64,000 nucleotides of DNA. Source: JAVEDQ01 sp963783105. GTDB lineage: Bacteria > Actinomycetota > Actinomycetes > Frankiales > Frankiaceae. The stretch spans positions 682,001-746,000 of the forward strand of contig CAWAMI010000007.1 in the NCBI GenBank assembly GCA_963783105.1, in the 5' to 3' direction. Positions 41,933-50,399 of this stretch are shown piece by piece. Under the pieces are notes generated by a model. The model was not told where the DNA came from. It ran no database searches and worked only from the letters and a program-made list of their open reading frames with translations. How positions within the stretch are numbered: position 1 is the first letter of the stretch; each line of letters starts with the position of its first letter. The position numbers and the translations under genes are program-made.

Positions 41933-43117
41933 GTGAGCGAACAGCGCCGCATCGTCCTGCTCGGGTCGACCGGATCCATCGGCACCCAGGCGATCGACGT
42001 CGTCCGGCGCAACCCGGACCGCTTCCGCGTGGTGGCGCTCGCCGCCGGCGGCGGCCGGCCGCAGCTGCTCGCCGAGCAGGCGCTGGAGCTGGGCGTCGAC
42101 GCGGTCGCCGTCTCCCGCGCGACCGCCGCGCAGGACGTTCAGCTCGCCCTGTACGCGGCGGCCCAGTCCCGCGGGTACGCCAGCGGCAGCTACGCGCTGC
42201 CCAAGGTGCTCGCCGGCCCCGAGGCGGCCGAGGAGGTCGCCGCCTGGCCGGCCGACGTCGTCCTCAACGGCGTGACCGGCTCCCTGGGCCTCCCCGCCAC
42301 CCTGGCCGCCCTGCAGGCCGGGAGGACCGTCGCGCTCGCGAACAAGGAGTCGCTGGTCGCGGGCGGACCGCTGGTCACGCCCTACCGCGACCAGATCGTC
42401 CCGGTCGACTCCGAGCACAGCGCGCTGGCGCAGTGCCTGCGCGGCGGCACCCGCGGGGAGGTCGCCGAGCTCGTGCTCACCGCCAGCGGCGGGCCGTTCC
42501 GCGGGAGGACGCGGGACCAGCTGTCCGAGGTGACCCGGGAGCAGGCGCTCGCCCACCCGACCTGGGACATGGGACCCGTCGTCACCATCAACTCGGCGAC
42601 CCTGGTCAACAAGGGGCTCGAGCTCATCGAGGCCGCGCTGCTGTTCGACCTCCCGTACGAGCGCATCGGCGTCGTCGTGCACCCGCAGTCGCTGGTGCAC
42701 AGCATGGTCACCTTCGTCGACGGCTCCACGATCGCGCAGCTCAGTCCGCCGGACATGCGCCTGCCGATCGCCCTGGCGCTCGGCTGGCCGGACCGGGTTC
42801 CCGAGGCCCAGCCGCCGATGGACTGGAGCCGGGCGCACGACCTGAGGTTCGAGCCGCTCGACGACGCCGCCTTCCCCGCCGTGGCGCTGGCGCGCGAGGC
42901 AGGTCGTCGCGAGGGCGGCGCGCCCGCCGCGTACAACGCCGCGAACGAGGAGGCGGTCGCCGCCTTTCTCGAGGGGCGGCTGCCGTTCGTGGCGATCGTG
43001 GACGTCGTCGAGGCGGTCGTCACGGACCTGCCACTGCGGGAACTGCGCACCCCTGCCGATGTGTTGGACGTGGAGGGCGAGGCCCGTCGCCGGGCCCGCA
43101 GCTTGATCAACCAGTGA
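41933..43117 (+). CDS. dxr: 1-deoxy-D-xylulose 5-phosphate reductoisomerase
   Basis: 394-aa enzyme of the MEP isoprenoid pathway, target of fosmidomycin, converting DXP to MEP with NADPH. NADPH-binding GSTGSIGTQAIDVV, ANKESLVAGG, SEHSAL substrate loop, SGGPFRG and HPQSLVHSMV are all present. GTG start. rseP follows after 31 bases and ispG after that, so two steps of the same pathway flank a membrane protease, a conserved arrangement in actinobacteria. Confidence 0.96.
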   Translation: MSEQRRIVLLGSTGSIGTQAIDVVRRNPDRFRVVALAAGGGRPQLLAEQALELGVDAVAVSRATAAQDVQLALYAAAQSRGYASGSYALPKVLAGPEAAEEVAAWPADVVLNGVTGSLGLPATLAALQAGRTVALANKESLVAGGPLVTPYRDQIVPVDSEHSALAQCLRGGTRGEVAELVLTASGGPFRGRTRDQLSEVTREQALAHPTWDMGPVVTINSATLVNKGLELIEAALLFDLPYERIGVVVHPQSLVHSMVTFVDGSTIAQLSPPDMRLPIALALGWPDRVPEAQPPMDWSRAHDLRFEPLDDAAFPAVALAREAGRREGGAPAAYNAANEEAVAAFLEGRLPFVAIVDVVEAVVTDLPLRELRTPADVLDVEGEARRRARSLINQ

Positions 43118-43148
43118 TCCAGAGAGCGACGCACGACCGGGAGAGCGT

Positions 43149-44342
43149 TTGTCGGCCTTAGGCATTCTCGCGTTCGTCCTCGCGCTGCTGATCTCCGTGG
43201 TCCTGCACGAGGCGGGTCACTTCGCCTTCGCCAAGAAGTTCGGGATGAAGGCGACGCAGTTCTTCGTCGGGTTCGGCCCGACGATCTGGTCCCGTCAGAA
43301 GGGCGAGACCGAGTACGGACTGAAGGCCGTCCCTGCCGGCGGCTACGTGAAGATCATCGGGATGACCGATCTCGAGGAGATCGACCCGGCCGACGAGCCC
43401 CGCGCCTTCTACCGACAGCCGGCGGGCAAGCGGGCGATCGTCCTCGTCGCCGGCTCGGTGACGCACTTCGTGATCGCGATCGTCCTGCTCTGGCTCTCGC
43501 TCTGGATCGGCGGGCAGGTCAACGACAAGCGCGTCGAGGTCGCCACCGTCCAGAAGTGCATCAGCGCGGACACTGCTTCTTCCGGCAACTCAGCTGCGAC
43601 GTGCGCGAACGCGCCGCCGAGCCCGGCGGTGCAGGTCGGCCTGCTGCCCGGCGACGAACTGCTGGCCGTCGACGGCCGCCCGGTCACCGGCACCACCGAG
43701 TTCCGCGACGCGCTCGTGAACCACGGCCCGTCGCCGGTCACCATCACCTACGAGCGCGACGGCGTCCGCCGCGAGGCGACGACGACCCTGTCGCCGATCA
43801 CCATCGACGGCCAGCAGTTGTGGCGTCTCGGGGTCGGCCCCCAGAACCCCACCGAGCACGTCGGCCCGGTCGCGGCCATCGGGCGCACGCCGGGGCTGGT
43901 CTGGCAGCTGACCACCGGAACGGCCGAGGCGCTCGCCCACTTCCCGGACAAGCTCAAGACGATCTTCTCCGACCAGCGCGACCCGGCGGGTGCCGTGGGC
44001 GTCATCGGGATCAGCCGGGTCAGCGGCGACATCCTCAGCCTCCCGGACGAGACGCTCTCGATCCGGGTCGCCAGCTTCCTGCTGATCATCGCCGGCGTGA
44101 ACTTCTTCGTCGGGGTGTTCAACCTGCTCCCGCTGCTGCCGCTCGACGGCGGTCACCTGGCCGTTCTCGGCTTCGAACAGGCCCGCGACAAGGTGCGCCG
44201 GGCGCGCGGCTACCGGGGTCCGCTGAAGCGGGTGGACCTGAACAAGCTGTTGCCCGCGACGTACGCTGTAGTAGCGATCTTCATGGTGTTGACGCTGGTC
44301 CTGGCCGCCGCGGACATCGTGAATCCCATTAATCTCGGTTAG
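43149..44342 (+). CDS. rseP: Site-2 zinc metalloprotease RseP/Rip1
   Basis: 397-aa membrane protease that cleaves anti-sigma factors and other proteins within the membrane. HEAGH zinc motif at residues 20-24, a PDZ domain in the middle (SPAVQVGLLPGDELLAVDG), and the C-terminal NLLPLLPLDGGHLAVL motif. TTG start at 43149, with GGGAG about 7 bases upstream; the alternative start would remove the catalytic helix. Mycobacterial Rip1 (Rv2869c) sits at the same place. Confidence 0.94.
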   Translation: MSALGILAFVLALLISVVLHEAGHFAFAKKFGMKATQFFVGFGPTIWSRQKGETEYGLKAVPAGGYVKIIGMTDLEEIDPADEPRAFYRQPAGKRAIVLVAGSVTHFVIAIVLLWLSLWIGGQVNDKRVEVATVQKCISADTASSGNSAATCANAPPSPAVQVGLLPGDELLAVDGRPVTGTTEFRDALVNHGPSPVTITYERDGVRREATTTLSPITIDGQQLWRLGVGPQNPTEHVGPVAAIGRTPGLVWQLTTGTAEALAHFPDKLKTIFSDQRDPAGAVGVIGISRVSGDILSLPDETLSIRVASFLLIIAGVNFFVGVFNLLPLLPLDGGHLAVLGFEQARDKVRRARGYRGPLKRVDLNKLLPATYAVVAIFMVLTLVLAAADIVNPINLG

Positions 44343-44354
44343 GTAGGACCCGCT

Positions 44355-45503
44355 GTGACCGCCATCGGTCTCGGAATCCCCTCGACGCCCCCCAAGCCCC
44401 TCGCGGTCCGCCGCGCGAGCCGGCAGATCCGGGTCGGGGACGTCCCCGTCGGCGGCGACGCCCCGGTGTCGGTGCAGTCGATGACGACGACGCTGACCGC
44501 GGACGTCAACAGCACGCTGCAGCAGATCGCCGAGCTCACGGCCGCCGGCTGTCAGATCGTCCGGGTCGCGGTCCCGAGCCAGGACGACGCGGACGCGCTG
44601 CCGGCGATCGCGAGGAAGTCGGCCATCCCCGTCATCGCCGACATCCACTTCCAGCCCAAGTACGTGTTCGCGGCCATCGACGCCGGCTGCGCCGCCGTCC
44701 GGGTCAACCCCGGCAACATCAAGGCGTTCGACGACAAGGTCGCCGAGATCGCGAAGGCGGCCTCCGACGCCGGCACCCCGATCCGCATCGGTGTGAACGC
44801 CGGGTCGCTCGACAAGCGGCTGCTGGCCAAGCACGGCAAGGCGACGCCGGAGGCGCTCGTCGAGTCGGCGTTGTGGGAGTGCTCGCTGTTCGAGGAGCAC
44901 GGCTTCCGCGACATCAAGATCTCGGTCAAGCACAACGACCCCGTCGTCATGATCAACGCCTACCGGCAGCTCGCGGAGGCGTGCGACTACCCGCTGCACC
45001 TCGGTGTCACCGAGGCCGGGCCCGCCTTCCAGGGCACCATCAAGTCCTCCGTCGCGTTCGGTGCGCTGCTCGCCGAGGGGATCGGCGACACCATCCGCGT
45101 CTCGCTGTCCGCTCCGCCCGTGGAGGAGGTCAAGGTCGGCATCGGCATCCTCGAGTCGCTCGGGCTGCGCGAGCGCCGGCTGGAGATCGTCTCCTGCCCG
45201 TCCTGCGGGCGGGCGCAGGTCGACGTCTACAAGCTGGCGAACGAGGTGACCGCCGGCCTCGAGGGCATGACCGTCCCGCTGCGCGTGGCCGTCATGGGCT
45301 GCGTCGTCAACGGGCCGGGGGAGGCCCGGGAAGCCGACCTCGGGGTCGCCTCCGGTAACGGCAAGGGGCAGATCTTCGTCAAGGGGCAGGTCATCAAGAC
45401 CGTGCCGGAGGCGCAGATCGTCGAGACCCTCATCGACGAGGCGATGCGCCTCGCCGACGGGATGCCGGACGCCGAGGGCGCGCCGGAGGTCCACATCAGC
45501 TGA
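44355..45503 (+). CDS. ispG: 4-hydroxy-3-methylbut-2-en-1-yl diphosphate synthase IspG (GcpE)
   Basis: 382-aa [4Fe-4S] enzyme of the MEP pathway making HMBPP. The TIM-barrel part has VQSMTTTLTADV, IADIHFQPK, RVNPGNIK and GVTEAGPAFQG; the cluster cysteines lie in SCPSCGR and MGCVVNGPGEA. GTG start, 12 bases after rseP. Third gene of dxr-rseP-ispG. Confidence 0.96.
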   Translation: MTAIGLGIPSTPPKPLAVRRASRQIRVGDVPVGGDAPVSVQSMTTTLTADVNSTLQQIAELTAAGCQIVRVAVPSQDDADALPAIARKSAIPVIADIHFQPKYVFAAIDAGCAAVRVNPGNIKAFDDKVAEIAKAASDAGTPIRIGVNAGSLDKRLLAKHGKATPEALVESALWECSLFEEHGFRDIKISVKHNDPVVMINAYRQLAEACDYPLHLGVTEAGPAFQGTIKSSVAFGALLAEGIGDTIRVSLSAPPVEEVKVGIGILESLGLRERRLEIVSCPSCGRAQVDVYKLANEVTAGLEGMTVPLRVAVMGCVVNGPGEAREADLGVASGNGKGQIFVKGQVIKTVPEAQIVETLIDEAMRLADGMPDAEGAPEVHIS

Positions 45504-45534
45504 GCGCTCCGGCAGGTCCTATCGTTGGCCTGCC

Positions 45535-46398
45535 ATGGTTCGTCCTCCCCGCACCTTCGCCGGTTCGCCGTCGGTTCGGCTGCTCGGTGACGCCGACCTG
45601 CCGCAGGTGTGGGACGTGTTGCGCACCAGCCCGATCGCCGACGTGTTCGTCGCCTCCCGGGTCGAGGCGGGCGGGCTCGAGCCCTGGCGGCTCGGCGCGG
45701 AGATGTGGGGTCACGAGGTCGACGGCCACCTCGTCTCGGTCTGCTACGCGGGCGCCAACCTCTGGCCGGTGAACGCCGGGCCGGACTCCCTGCGGCACTA
45801 CGCCGAGCGGGCGCGGCGGCAGGGCCGGCGCTGCGCGTCGATCGTGGGGGAGGCCTCCGGCGTGCTCGGCCTCTGGCGGCACCTCGAGCCGGCATGGGGC
45901 CCGGCGCGGGACGTCCGGCCCGACCAACCGTTGCTCTTCCTCGACGCACCGCCGCGGGTCGAGCCCGACCCGGGCGTCCGTTTCGTCCGGCCGGACGAAC
46001 TCGACGTCCTGCTGCCGGCGTGCGTGGCGATGTTCACCGAGGAGATCGGCATCCGGCCGGACAACGGCGACGGCGGCGCGGCCTACCGGTCGCGGGTCGC
46101 GGAGCTGATCGCCGCCGGGCGCTCCTTCGCCCGCATCGAGGACGGCAAGGTGCTGTTCAAGGCCGAGATCGGGGCGGCGACCTCGCGGGCCTGCCAGGTC
46201 CAGGGCGTGTGGGTGGATCCGCAGCTGCGGGGCACCGGCCTGGGCACCGCCGGCACCGCCGCGGTCGTCGAGCTGGCGCAGCGCTACATCGCCCCGGTCG
46301 TCAGCCTGTACGTCAACAGCTTCAACAGCCCCGCCCGCCGGGCCTACGAGAAGGTCGGCTTCTCCCGGATCGGCACCTTCGCCAGCATCCTGTTCTGA
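45535..46398 (+). CDS. GNAT acetyltransferase with N-terminal DUF4081-like domain
   Basis: 287-aa protein: N-terminal about 140 residues of the DUF4081 type found in actinobacteria, then a GNAT domain with acetyl-CoA-binding VWVDPQLRGTGLGTAG and the C-terminal NSFNSPARRAYEKVGFSRIG. Substrate unknown. The homologue Rv2867c lies at the same place beside ispG. ATG 45535. An inverted repeat GGCAGG/CCTGCC flanks a TATCGT -10-like box just upstream, so a repressor might control it. Confidence 0.88.
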   Translation: MVRPPRTFAGSPSVRLLGDADLPQVWDVLRTSPIADVFVASRVEAGGLEPWRLGAEMWGHEVDGHLVSVCYAGANLWPVNAGPDSLRHYAERARRQGRRCASIVGEASGVLGLWRHLEPAWGPARDVRPDQPLLFLDAPPRVEPDPGVRFVRPDELDVLLPACVAMFTEEIGIRPDNGDGGAAYRSRVAELIAAGRSFARIEDGKVLFKAEIGAATSRACQVQGVWVDPQLRGTGLGTAGTAAVVELAQRYIAPVVSLYVNSFNSPARRAYEKVGFSRIGTFASILF

Positions 46399-46516
46399 GC
46401 GCCTCAGGAGGACCCGAACCGGCCCCGCGCGCGGCTCACCCGCGAGGATCTGCGCCGGCTCGGAGTCGCTACAGCACGATGACCGCCCTCCACCGGGAAG
46501 AAGCCCCCCGACGGGG

Positions 46517-46522
46517 CAGACT
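46517..46522 (+). promoter_or_regulatory. Candidate -10 box of GlcG/HbpS-like gene
   Basis: CAGACT, 6 bases before the ATG at 46529; leaderless start predicted. The 130 bases between the GNAT gene and here hold no other clear feature. Confidence 0.35.
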
Positions 46523-46528
46523 GACGCC

Positions 46529-46945
46529 ATGCTGACGCTCGCGGAGTCCCTGTCCCTGTGCGATGCCGCCTCCCGGGCGGCGAGCGACCTCGGCGTACCG
46601 ATGTCGGTCGCGGTGATGGACCCGTCCGGTCACCTGCTCGCCTTCACGCGGATGGACGGCGCACCCTGGATCAGCGCGGACATCGCGCAGGGCAAGGCCT
46701 GGACGGCCGCGGCCTACGGTGCGCCCAGCGCCGCGCAGAAGGCGAAAATGGAGCCGATGCCGAACTTCTCGGCCGCCATCACCGCCCGCACCGGCGGCCG
46801 CTTCACGCCGCAGACCGGGGCCGTTCCCGTCTACCGCGACGGCGTCCTCGAGGGCGCGATCGGCGCCAGCGGCGGCACGGGGGACCAGGACGAGCAGGTC
46901 TGCAGGTCCGCGGTCGAAGCGGCCGGTTATTCGATCGAGGCGTAG
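46529..46945 (+). CDS. GlcG/HbpS family heme-binding-type protein
   Basis: 138-aa protein of the GlcG/HbpS (DUF336) family: SVAVMDPSGHLLAFTRMDGA, GKAWTAAAYG, TGAVPVYRDGVLEGAIGASGG and a C-terminal helix. In Streptomyces HbpS binds heme and senses redox; many family members have other roles. No signal peptide is visible here, so this one is likely cytoplasmic. ATG at 46529; proS begins 24 bases downstream with its own promoter. Confidence 0.85.
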   Translation: MLTLAESLSLCDAASRAASDLGVPMSVAVMDPSGHLLAFTRMDGAPWISADIAQGKAWTAAAYGAPSAAQKAKMEPMPNFSAAITARTGGRFTPQTGAVPVYRDGVLEGAIGASGGTGDQDEQVCRSAVEAAGYSIEA

Positions 46946-46957
46946 ACGCCCGGTCGG

Positions 46958-46963
46958 TACCGT
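46958..46963 (+). promoter_or_regulatory. -10 box of proS (leaderless)
   Basis: TACCGT, 6 bases before the GTG at 46970. Supports GTG 46970 instead of ATG 46991 as the start of proS. Confidence 0.45.
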
Positions 46964-46969
46964 TCAGCC

Positions 46970-48682
46970 GTGACCGGTTCCGTTCTGCGCATGTCGTCGT
47001 TGTTCCTGCGCACCCTGCGCGACGACCCCGCGGACGCCGAGGTGCCGAGCCACAAGCTGCTCGTCCGCGGCGGTTACGTGCGCCGCGTCGCGTCCGGCGT
47101 CTGGACCTGGCTGCCGCTCGGGAAGATCGTCCTGGACCGGGTCGGCGCGGTCGTGCGCGAGGAGATGGGTCGGATCGGGGCGCAGGAGGTCCTGTTCCCG
47201 GCGCTGCTGCCGCGGGAGCCCTACGAGACGACCGGCCGGTGGTCGGAGTACGGCGACCTGCTGTTCCGCCTCAAGGACCGGCGCGGCGGCGACTACCTGC
47301 TCGGGCCGACGCACGAGGAGATGTTCACCCTCCTGGTGAAGGGCGAGTACTCCTCCTACAAGGACCTGCCCGTCACGCTGTACCAGGTAGCGACCAAGTA
47401 CCGGGACGAAGCGCGTCCCCGCTCCGGCATCCTGCGGGGCCGCGAGTTCGTCATGAAGGACGCCTACTCGTTCGACCTCGACGATGCCGGGCTGCAGAAG
47501 TCCTACGAGTTGCAGCGCGAGGCCTACGTCCGGATCTTCGACCGGCTCGGGCTGGACTACCGCATCGTCTCGGCGGTGTCGGGGGCGATGGGCGGCAGCG
47601 CCAGCGAGGAGTTCCTCGCCCCGACGCCGGTCGGTGAGGACACCTTCGTCACCTGCGGCAACTGCGGGTACGCGGCCAACGTCGAGGCGGTGCCCTCGGT
47701 GCCGCCGGAGGTCGACGCCTCACCCGAGGCGCTGGCGCAGCTCCCGGCGATGGAGGAGATCCCGACGCCGGACACGCCGACGATCGAGACGCTCGCCGCG
47801 CACCTCGGTGTGCCGGCCTCTGCCACGCTGAAGAACGTCCTGGTCAAGGTCGACGGGGAGCCGCTGGCGATCGGTGTCCCCGGCGACCGCGAGGTCGACC
47901 CGGTGCGCCTCGAGGCCGCCCTCGCCCCCGCCGTCATCGAGCCCTTCGAGGCCGCCGACTTCGCGGCGCACCCCGAGCTGGTCCGGGGCTACCTCGGGCC
48001 GCAGGCGAAGCTCGTGACGTACTACGCCGACCGGCGCGTCGCGGAGGGCACGGCCTGGGTCACGGGGGCGAACGAGCCCGACACGCACGTCACCAACGCC
48101 GTCGCGGGCCGCGACTTCACCGTCGAGCGCTACCTCGACGTCGCCGACGTCGAGCCGGGGGACCCGTGCCCGCGGTGCGGTTCGCCGCTGGCGCTGGACC
48201 GCGCGATCGAGATCGGCCACATCTTCCAGCTCGGCCGCAAGTACACCGACGCCTTCTCCCTCGACGTGCTCGGCCCGGACGGCAAGCCTCAGCGGGTCAC
48301 CATGGGCAGCTACGGCATCGGCGTGAGCCGGGCGGTCGCCGCGATCCTGGAGCAGAACCACGACGATCGCGGCCCGATCTGGCCGGCCTCGGTCGCCCCC
48401 TTCGACGTGCACGTGGTCGCGGTGGGCAAGGCGGGGCAGCGCGAGGCGGCCGAAGGGCTGGCGGCGGAGCTGTCCGGGAACGGCTACCGCGTCCTGCTCG
48501 ACGACCGGGGCGTCTCGGCCGGCATCGCCTTCGCCGACGCCGACCTGCTCGGGATGCCGACCATCGTCGTCGTGGGCAAGTCGCTCGCCGACGGCGAGGT
48601 GGAGCTGAAGGACCGCCGCAGCGGCGAGCGGAGCCGCGTGAAGCTCGACGCGATCCGCGGCGCCCTGCCGGCTCCCGCCTGA
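46970..48682 (+). CDS. proS: Prolyl-tRNA synthetase (bacterial type)
   Basis: 570-aa class II synthetase. Motif 1 region GWVRRVASGVWTWLPLG-like, motif 2 KYRDEARPRSGILRGREF, a YbaK-like editing insert (about residues 220-380, hydrolysing Ala-tRNA-Pro), and motif 3 MGSYGIGVSRAVAA, then the anticodon-binding domain (DVHVVAVG...). GTG 46970 is supported by a -10 box 6 bases upstream. It follows the dxr-ispG block as in Streptomyces. The HAD gene starts 11 bases after the stop. Confidence 0.96.
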   Translation: MTGSVLRMSSLFLRTLRDDPADAEVPSHKLLVRGGYVRRVASGVWTWLPLGKIVLDRVGAVVREEMGRIGAQEVLFPALLPREPYETTGRWSEYGDLLFRLKDRRGGDYLLGPTHEEMFTLLVKGEYSSYKDLPVTLYQVATKYRDEARPRSGILRGREFVMKDAYSFDLDDAGLQKSYELQREAYVRIFDRLGLDYRIVSAVSGAMGGSASEEFLAPTPVGEDTFVTCGNCGYAANVEAVPSVPPEVDASPEALAQLPAMEEIPTPDTPTIETLAAHLGVPASATLKNVLVKVDGEPLAIGVPGDREVDPVRLEAALAPAVIEPFEAADFAAHPELVRGYLGPQAKLVTYYADRRVAEGTAWVTGANEPDTHVTNAVAGRDFTVERYLDVADVEPGDPCPRCGSPLALDRAIEIGHIFQLGRKYTDAFSLDVLGPDGKPQRVTMGSYGIGVSRAVAAILEQNHDDRGPIWPASVAPFDVHVVAVGKAGQREAAEGLAAELSGNGYRVLLDDRGVSAGIAFADADLLGMPTIVVVGKSLADGEVELKDRRSGERSRVKLDAIRGALPAPA

Positions 48683-48693
48683 GTGGAGCCGGG

Positions 48694-49422
48694 ATGAGCC
48701 CCGCCGCCGGCCTCCGGGCCGTCGTCTTCGACTGGGGCGGGACCCTCACGCCGTTCCACTCCCTCGACCTGCTCGACCTCTGGCGCGCCGCCGCCGAGGT
48801 CTACGCGCCGGACCGCCTCGACGAGGTCGCCCGGGCGCTCGCCGACGCCGAGGCGGCCTGGTGGCGGGATGCGGTGGCCAGCGGCCGCAGCGGGACCACC
48901 GCGGACGTCGTCGCCCGGGCGTCGGAGGCCGCGGGGATCCCGCTCGATCCGACGCTGCACGACCGGGCGATCGCCGCGCACCTCGAGGCCTGGACACCGC
49001 ACACCCTCGCCGACCCGCAGGCGACGCCGTTGCTGCAGGCCCTGCGCGAGCGGGGGCTGCGCATCGGGCTGCTGTCGAACACCCACTGGCCGCGCGACTG
49101 GCACGAGCACTGGCTCTCCCGCGACGGGCTGCTCGAGCTGATCGACGCCCGCATCTACACGAGTGATCTCGCGCACCTCAAGCCGCACCCGGAGGCGTTC
49201 CGCGCCGTGTTGGGCGCCGTCTCCGACGGCGGATCCGCCATTGCGCCGGAGGCCGCCGTCTTCGTCGGCGACCGCCCGATCGACGACATCTCTGGGGCGA
49301 AGGCGCTGGGCATGCGCACGGTGCTGCTGCCGCGCAGCGACGTCCCGGCCGGACCGACCGAGCCGGATGCGGTCGCCGAGCAGCTCGCCGACGTTCTCGC
49401 GATCGTCGACCGCTGGGCCTGA
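48694..49422 (+). CDS. HAD-superfamily hydrolase
   Basis: 242-aa phosphatase-like protein. HAD motif 1 FDWGGTLT (Asp nucleophile; Gly-Gly instead of DxD second Asp), motif 2 LLSNT, motif 3 Lys in HLKPHPEAF and motif 4 VGDRPIDDISGA. The second motif-1 Asp is replaced by Gly (DWGGT), a variant seen in a subset of HAD proteins. Substrate unknown. ATG 48694 with GGAG 6 bases upstream; likely read with proS. Confidence 0.88.
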   Translation: MSPAAGLRAVVFDWGGTLTPFHSLDLLDLWRAAAEVYAPDRLDEVARALADAEAAWWRDAVASGRSGTTADVVARASEAAGIPLDPTLHDRAIAAHLEAWTPHTLADPQATPLLQALRERGLRIGLLSNTHWPRDWHEHWLSRDGLLELIDARIYTSDLAHLKPHPEAFRAVLGAVSDGGSAIAPEAAVFVGDRPIDDISGAKALGMRTVLLPRSDVPAGPTEPDAVAEQLADVLAIVDRWA

Positions 49423-49427
49423 CGATT

Positions 49428-49442
49428 TGCCTCGACCAGGCA
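49428..49442 (+). promoter_or_regulatory. Possible MarR operator
   Basis: Inverted repeat TGCCT-cgacc-AGGCA, 11 bases before the marR-type start codon. Short arms; low-confidence autoregulatory site. Confidence 0.25.
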
Positions 49443-49453
49443 CGATCAGAGGC

Positions 49454-49891
49454 ATGGCCGACTACCCGCCGGGAGCCGAACTCGCCGCGCGGCTGCGCGT
49501 GGCGGTCGGGCGGCTGCAGCGGCAGCTCCGCCGGCGCGCGGTCGGCGACCTCACGCTCTCGCAGATCTCCGCCCTGGTCAGCCTCGAGCAGCACGGGCCG
49601 CTGCGGGCCGGCGACCTCGCGGCCCGGGAGAGCGTTTCCGCCCCGACCATGACACGCATCCTCGCCGTGCTCGAGGAGCGTGGGTTCGTCGAGCGCGAGG
49701 TCGATCCCTCCGACCGACGCGCCTCGTCGGTGGCGCTGACCGAGGCGGGCGAGCGTGTGCTCGCCACCCTGCGCCAGGAGCGCACGGCGTTCCTCGCCGA
49801 CCGCCTCTCCCAGCTCGACGACGACGAGCGGCTGCGCCTGTCCGACGCCGTCGAGGTGCTCGAGCAGTTGGTGGCGCTTCCGGAGGAGTGA
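49454..49891 (+). CDS. MarR family transcriptional regulator
   Basis: 145-aa winged-helix regulator. Dimerisation helix, recognition part LTLSQISALVSLEQHGPLRAGDLAARESVSAPTMTRILAVLEERGFVERE and wing with DPSDRRASSVALTEAG. Ligand and targets unknown; it may control itself or the neighbouring HAD gene. ATG 49454. rimP starts 16 bases after the stop from its own leaderless promoter. Confidence 0.9.
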   Translation: MADYPPGAELAARLRVAVGRLQRQLRRRAVGDLTLSQISALVSLEQHGPLRAGDLAARESVSAPTMTRILAVLEERGFVEREVDPSDRRASSVALTEAGERVLATLRQERTAFLADRLSQLDDDERLRLSDAVEVLEQLVALPEE

Positions 49892-49895
49892 GCCG

Positions 49896-49901
49896 TACGC
49901 T
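49896..49901 (+). promoter_or_regulatory. -10 box of the rimP-nusA operon (leaderless)
   Basis: TACGCT, 6 bases before the GTG start of rimP. Confidence 0.5.
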
Positions 49902-49907
49902 CGCCCC

Positions 49908-50399
49908 GTGTCGACCAACGAGATCCGAGGGCAGCTGACCGAGCTCCTGACGCCCGTGGTCGCCGCCGAGGGGCTCGACCTCGAGGACGTCGTGGTGAAC
50001 CGCGCGGGCTCGCGCAGCGTGGTGCGGGTCGTCGTCGACGCGGACGACGGGCTGGACCTGGACGCGGTCGCCGAGGTCAGCCGCGCCGTCTCGGCCGTGC
50101 TCGACGACGCCGACGACGTGCTGCGCGGCGCCTACGTCCTCGAGGTGACCAGCCCGGGGGTCGACCGGCCGCTCACCGCACCGCGGCACTGGCGCCGGGC
50201 CCGCGGACGCAAGGTGCACGTCGTGCGCACCGACTCCTCCGACGTGATCGGCCGGCTCGTCGAGAGCTCCGACGACGAGGGCGGCGACGCCGCCCTCGAG
50301 ACCGACAAGGGCGTCGTGCGGGTCGCCTACGCCGACGTCCGCCGGGCGACCGTCGAGGTCGAGTTCGCGAGCTCCGGCAACTCGGGGACCGGGTCGTGA
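49908..50399 (+). CDS. rimP: Ribosome maturation factor RimP
   Basis: 163-aa 30S assembly factor. N-terminal RimP domain (GLDLEDVVVNRAGSRSVVRVVVD, GLDLDAVAEVSRAVSAVLD, VLEVTSPGVDRPL) and C-terminal SH3-like domain (KGVVRVAYADVRRATVEVEF). GTG start at 49908; the stop overlaps the GTG of nusA (GTGA). First gene of the conserved rimP-nusA-ylxR-infB operon. Confidence 0.94.
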   Translation: MSTNEIRGQLTELLTPVVAAEGLDLEDVVVNRAGSRSVVRVVVDADDGLDLDAVAEVSRAVSAVLDDADDVLRGAYVLEVTSPGVDRPLTAPRHWRRARGRKVHVVRTDSSDVIGRLVESSDDEGGDAALETDKGVVRVAYADVRRATVEVEFASSGNSGTGS

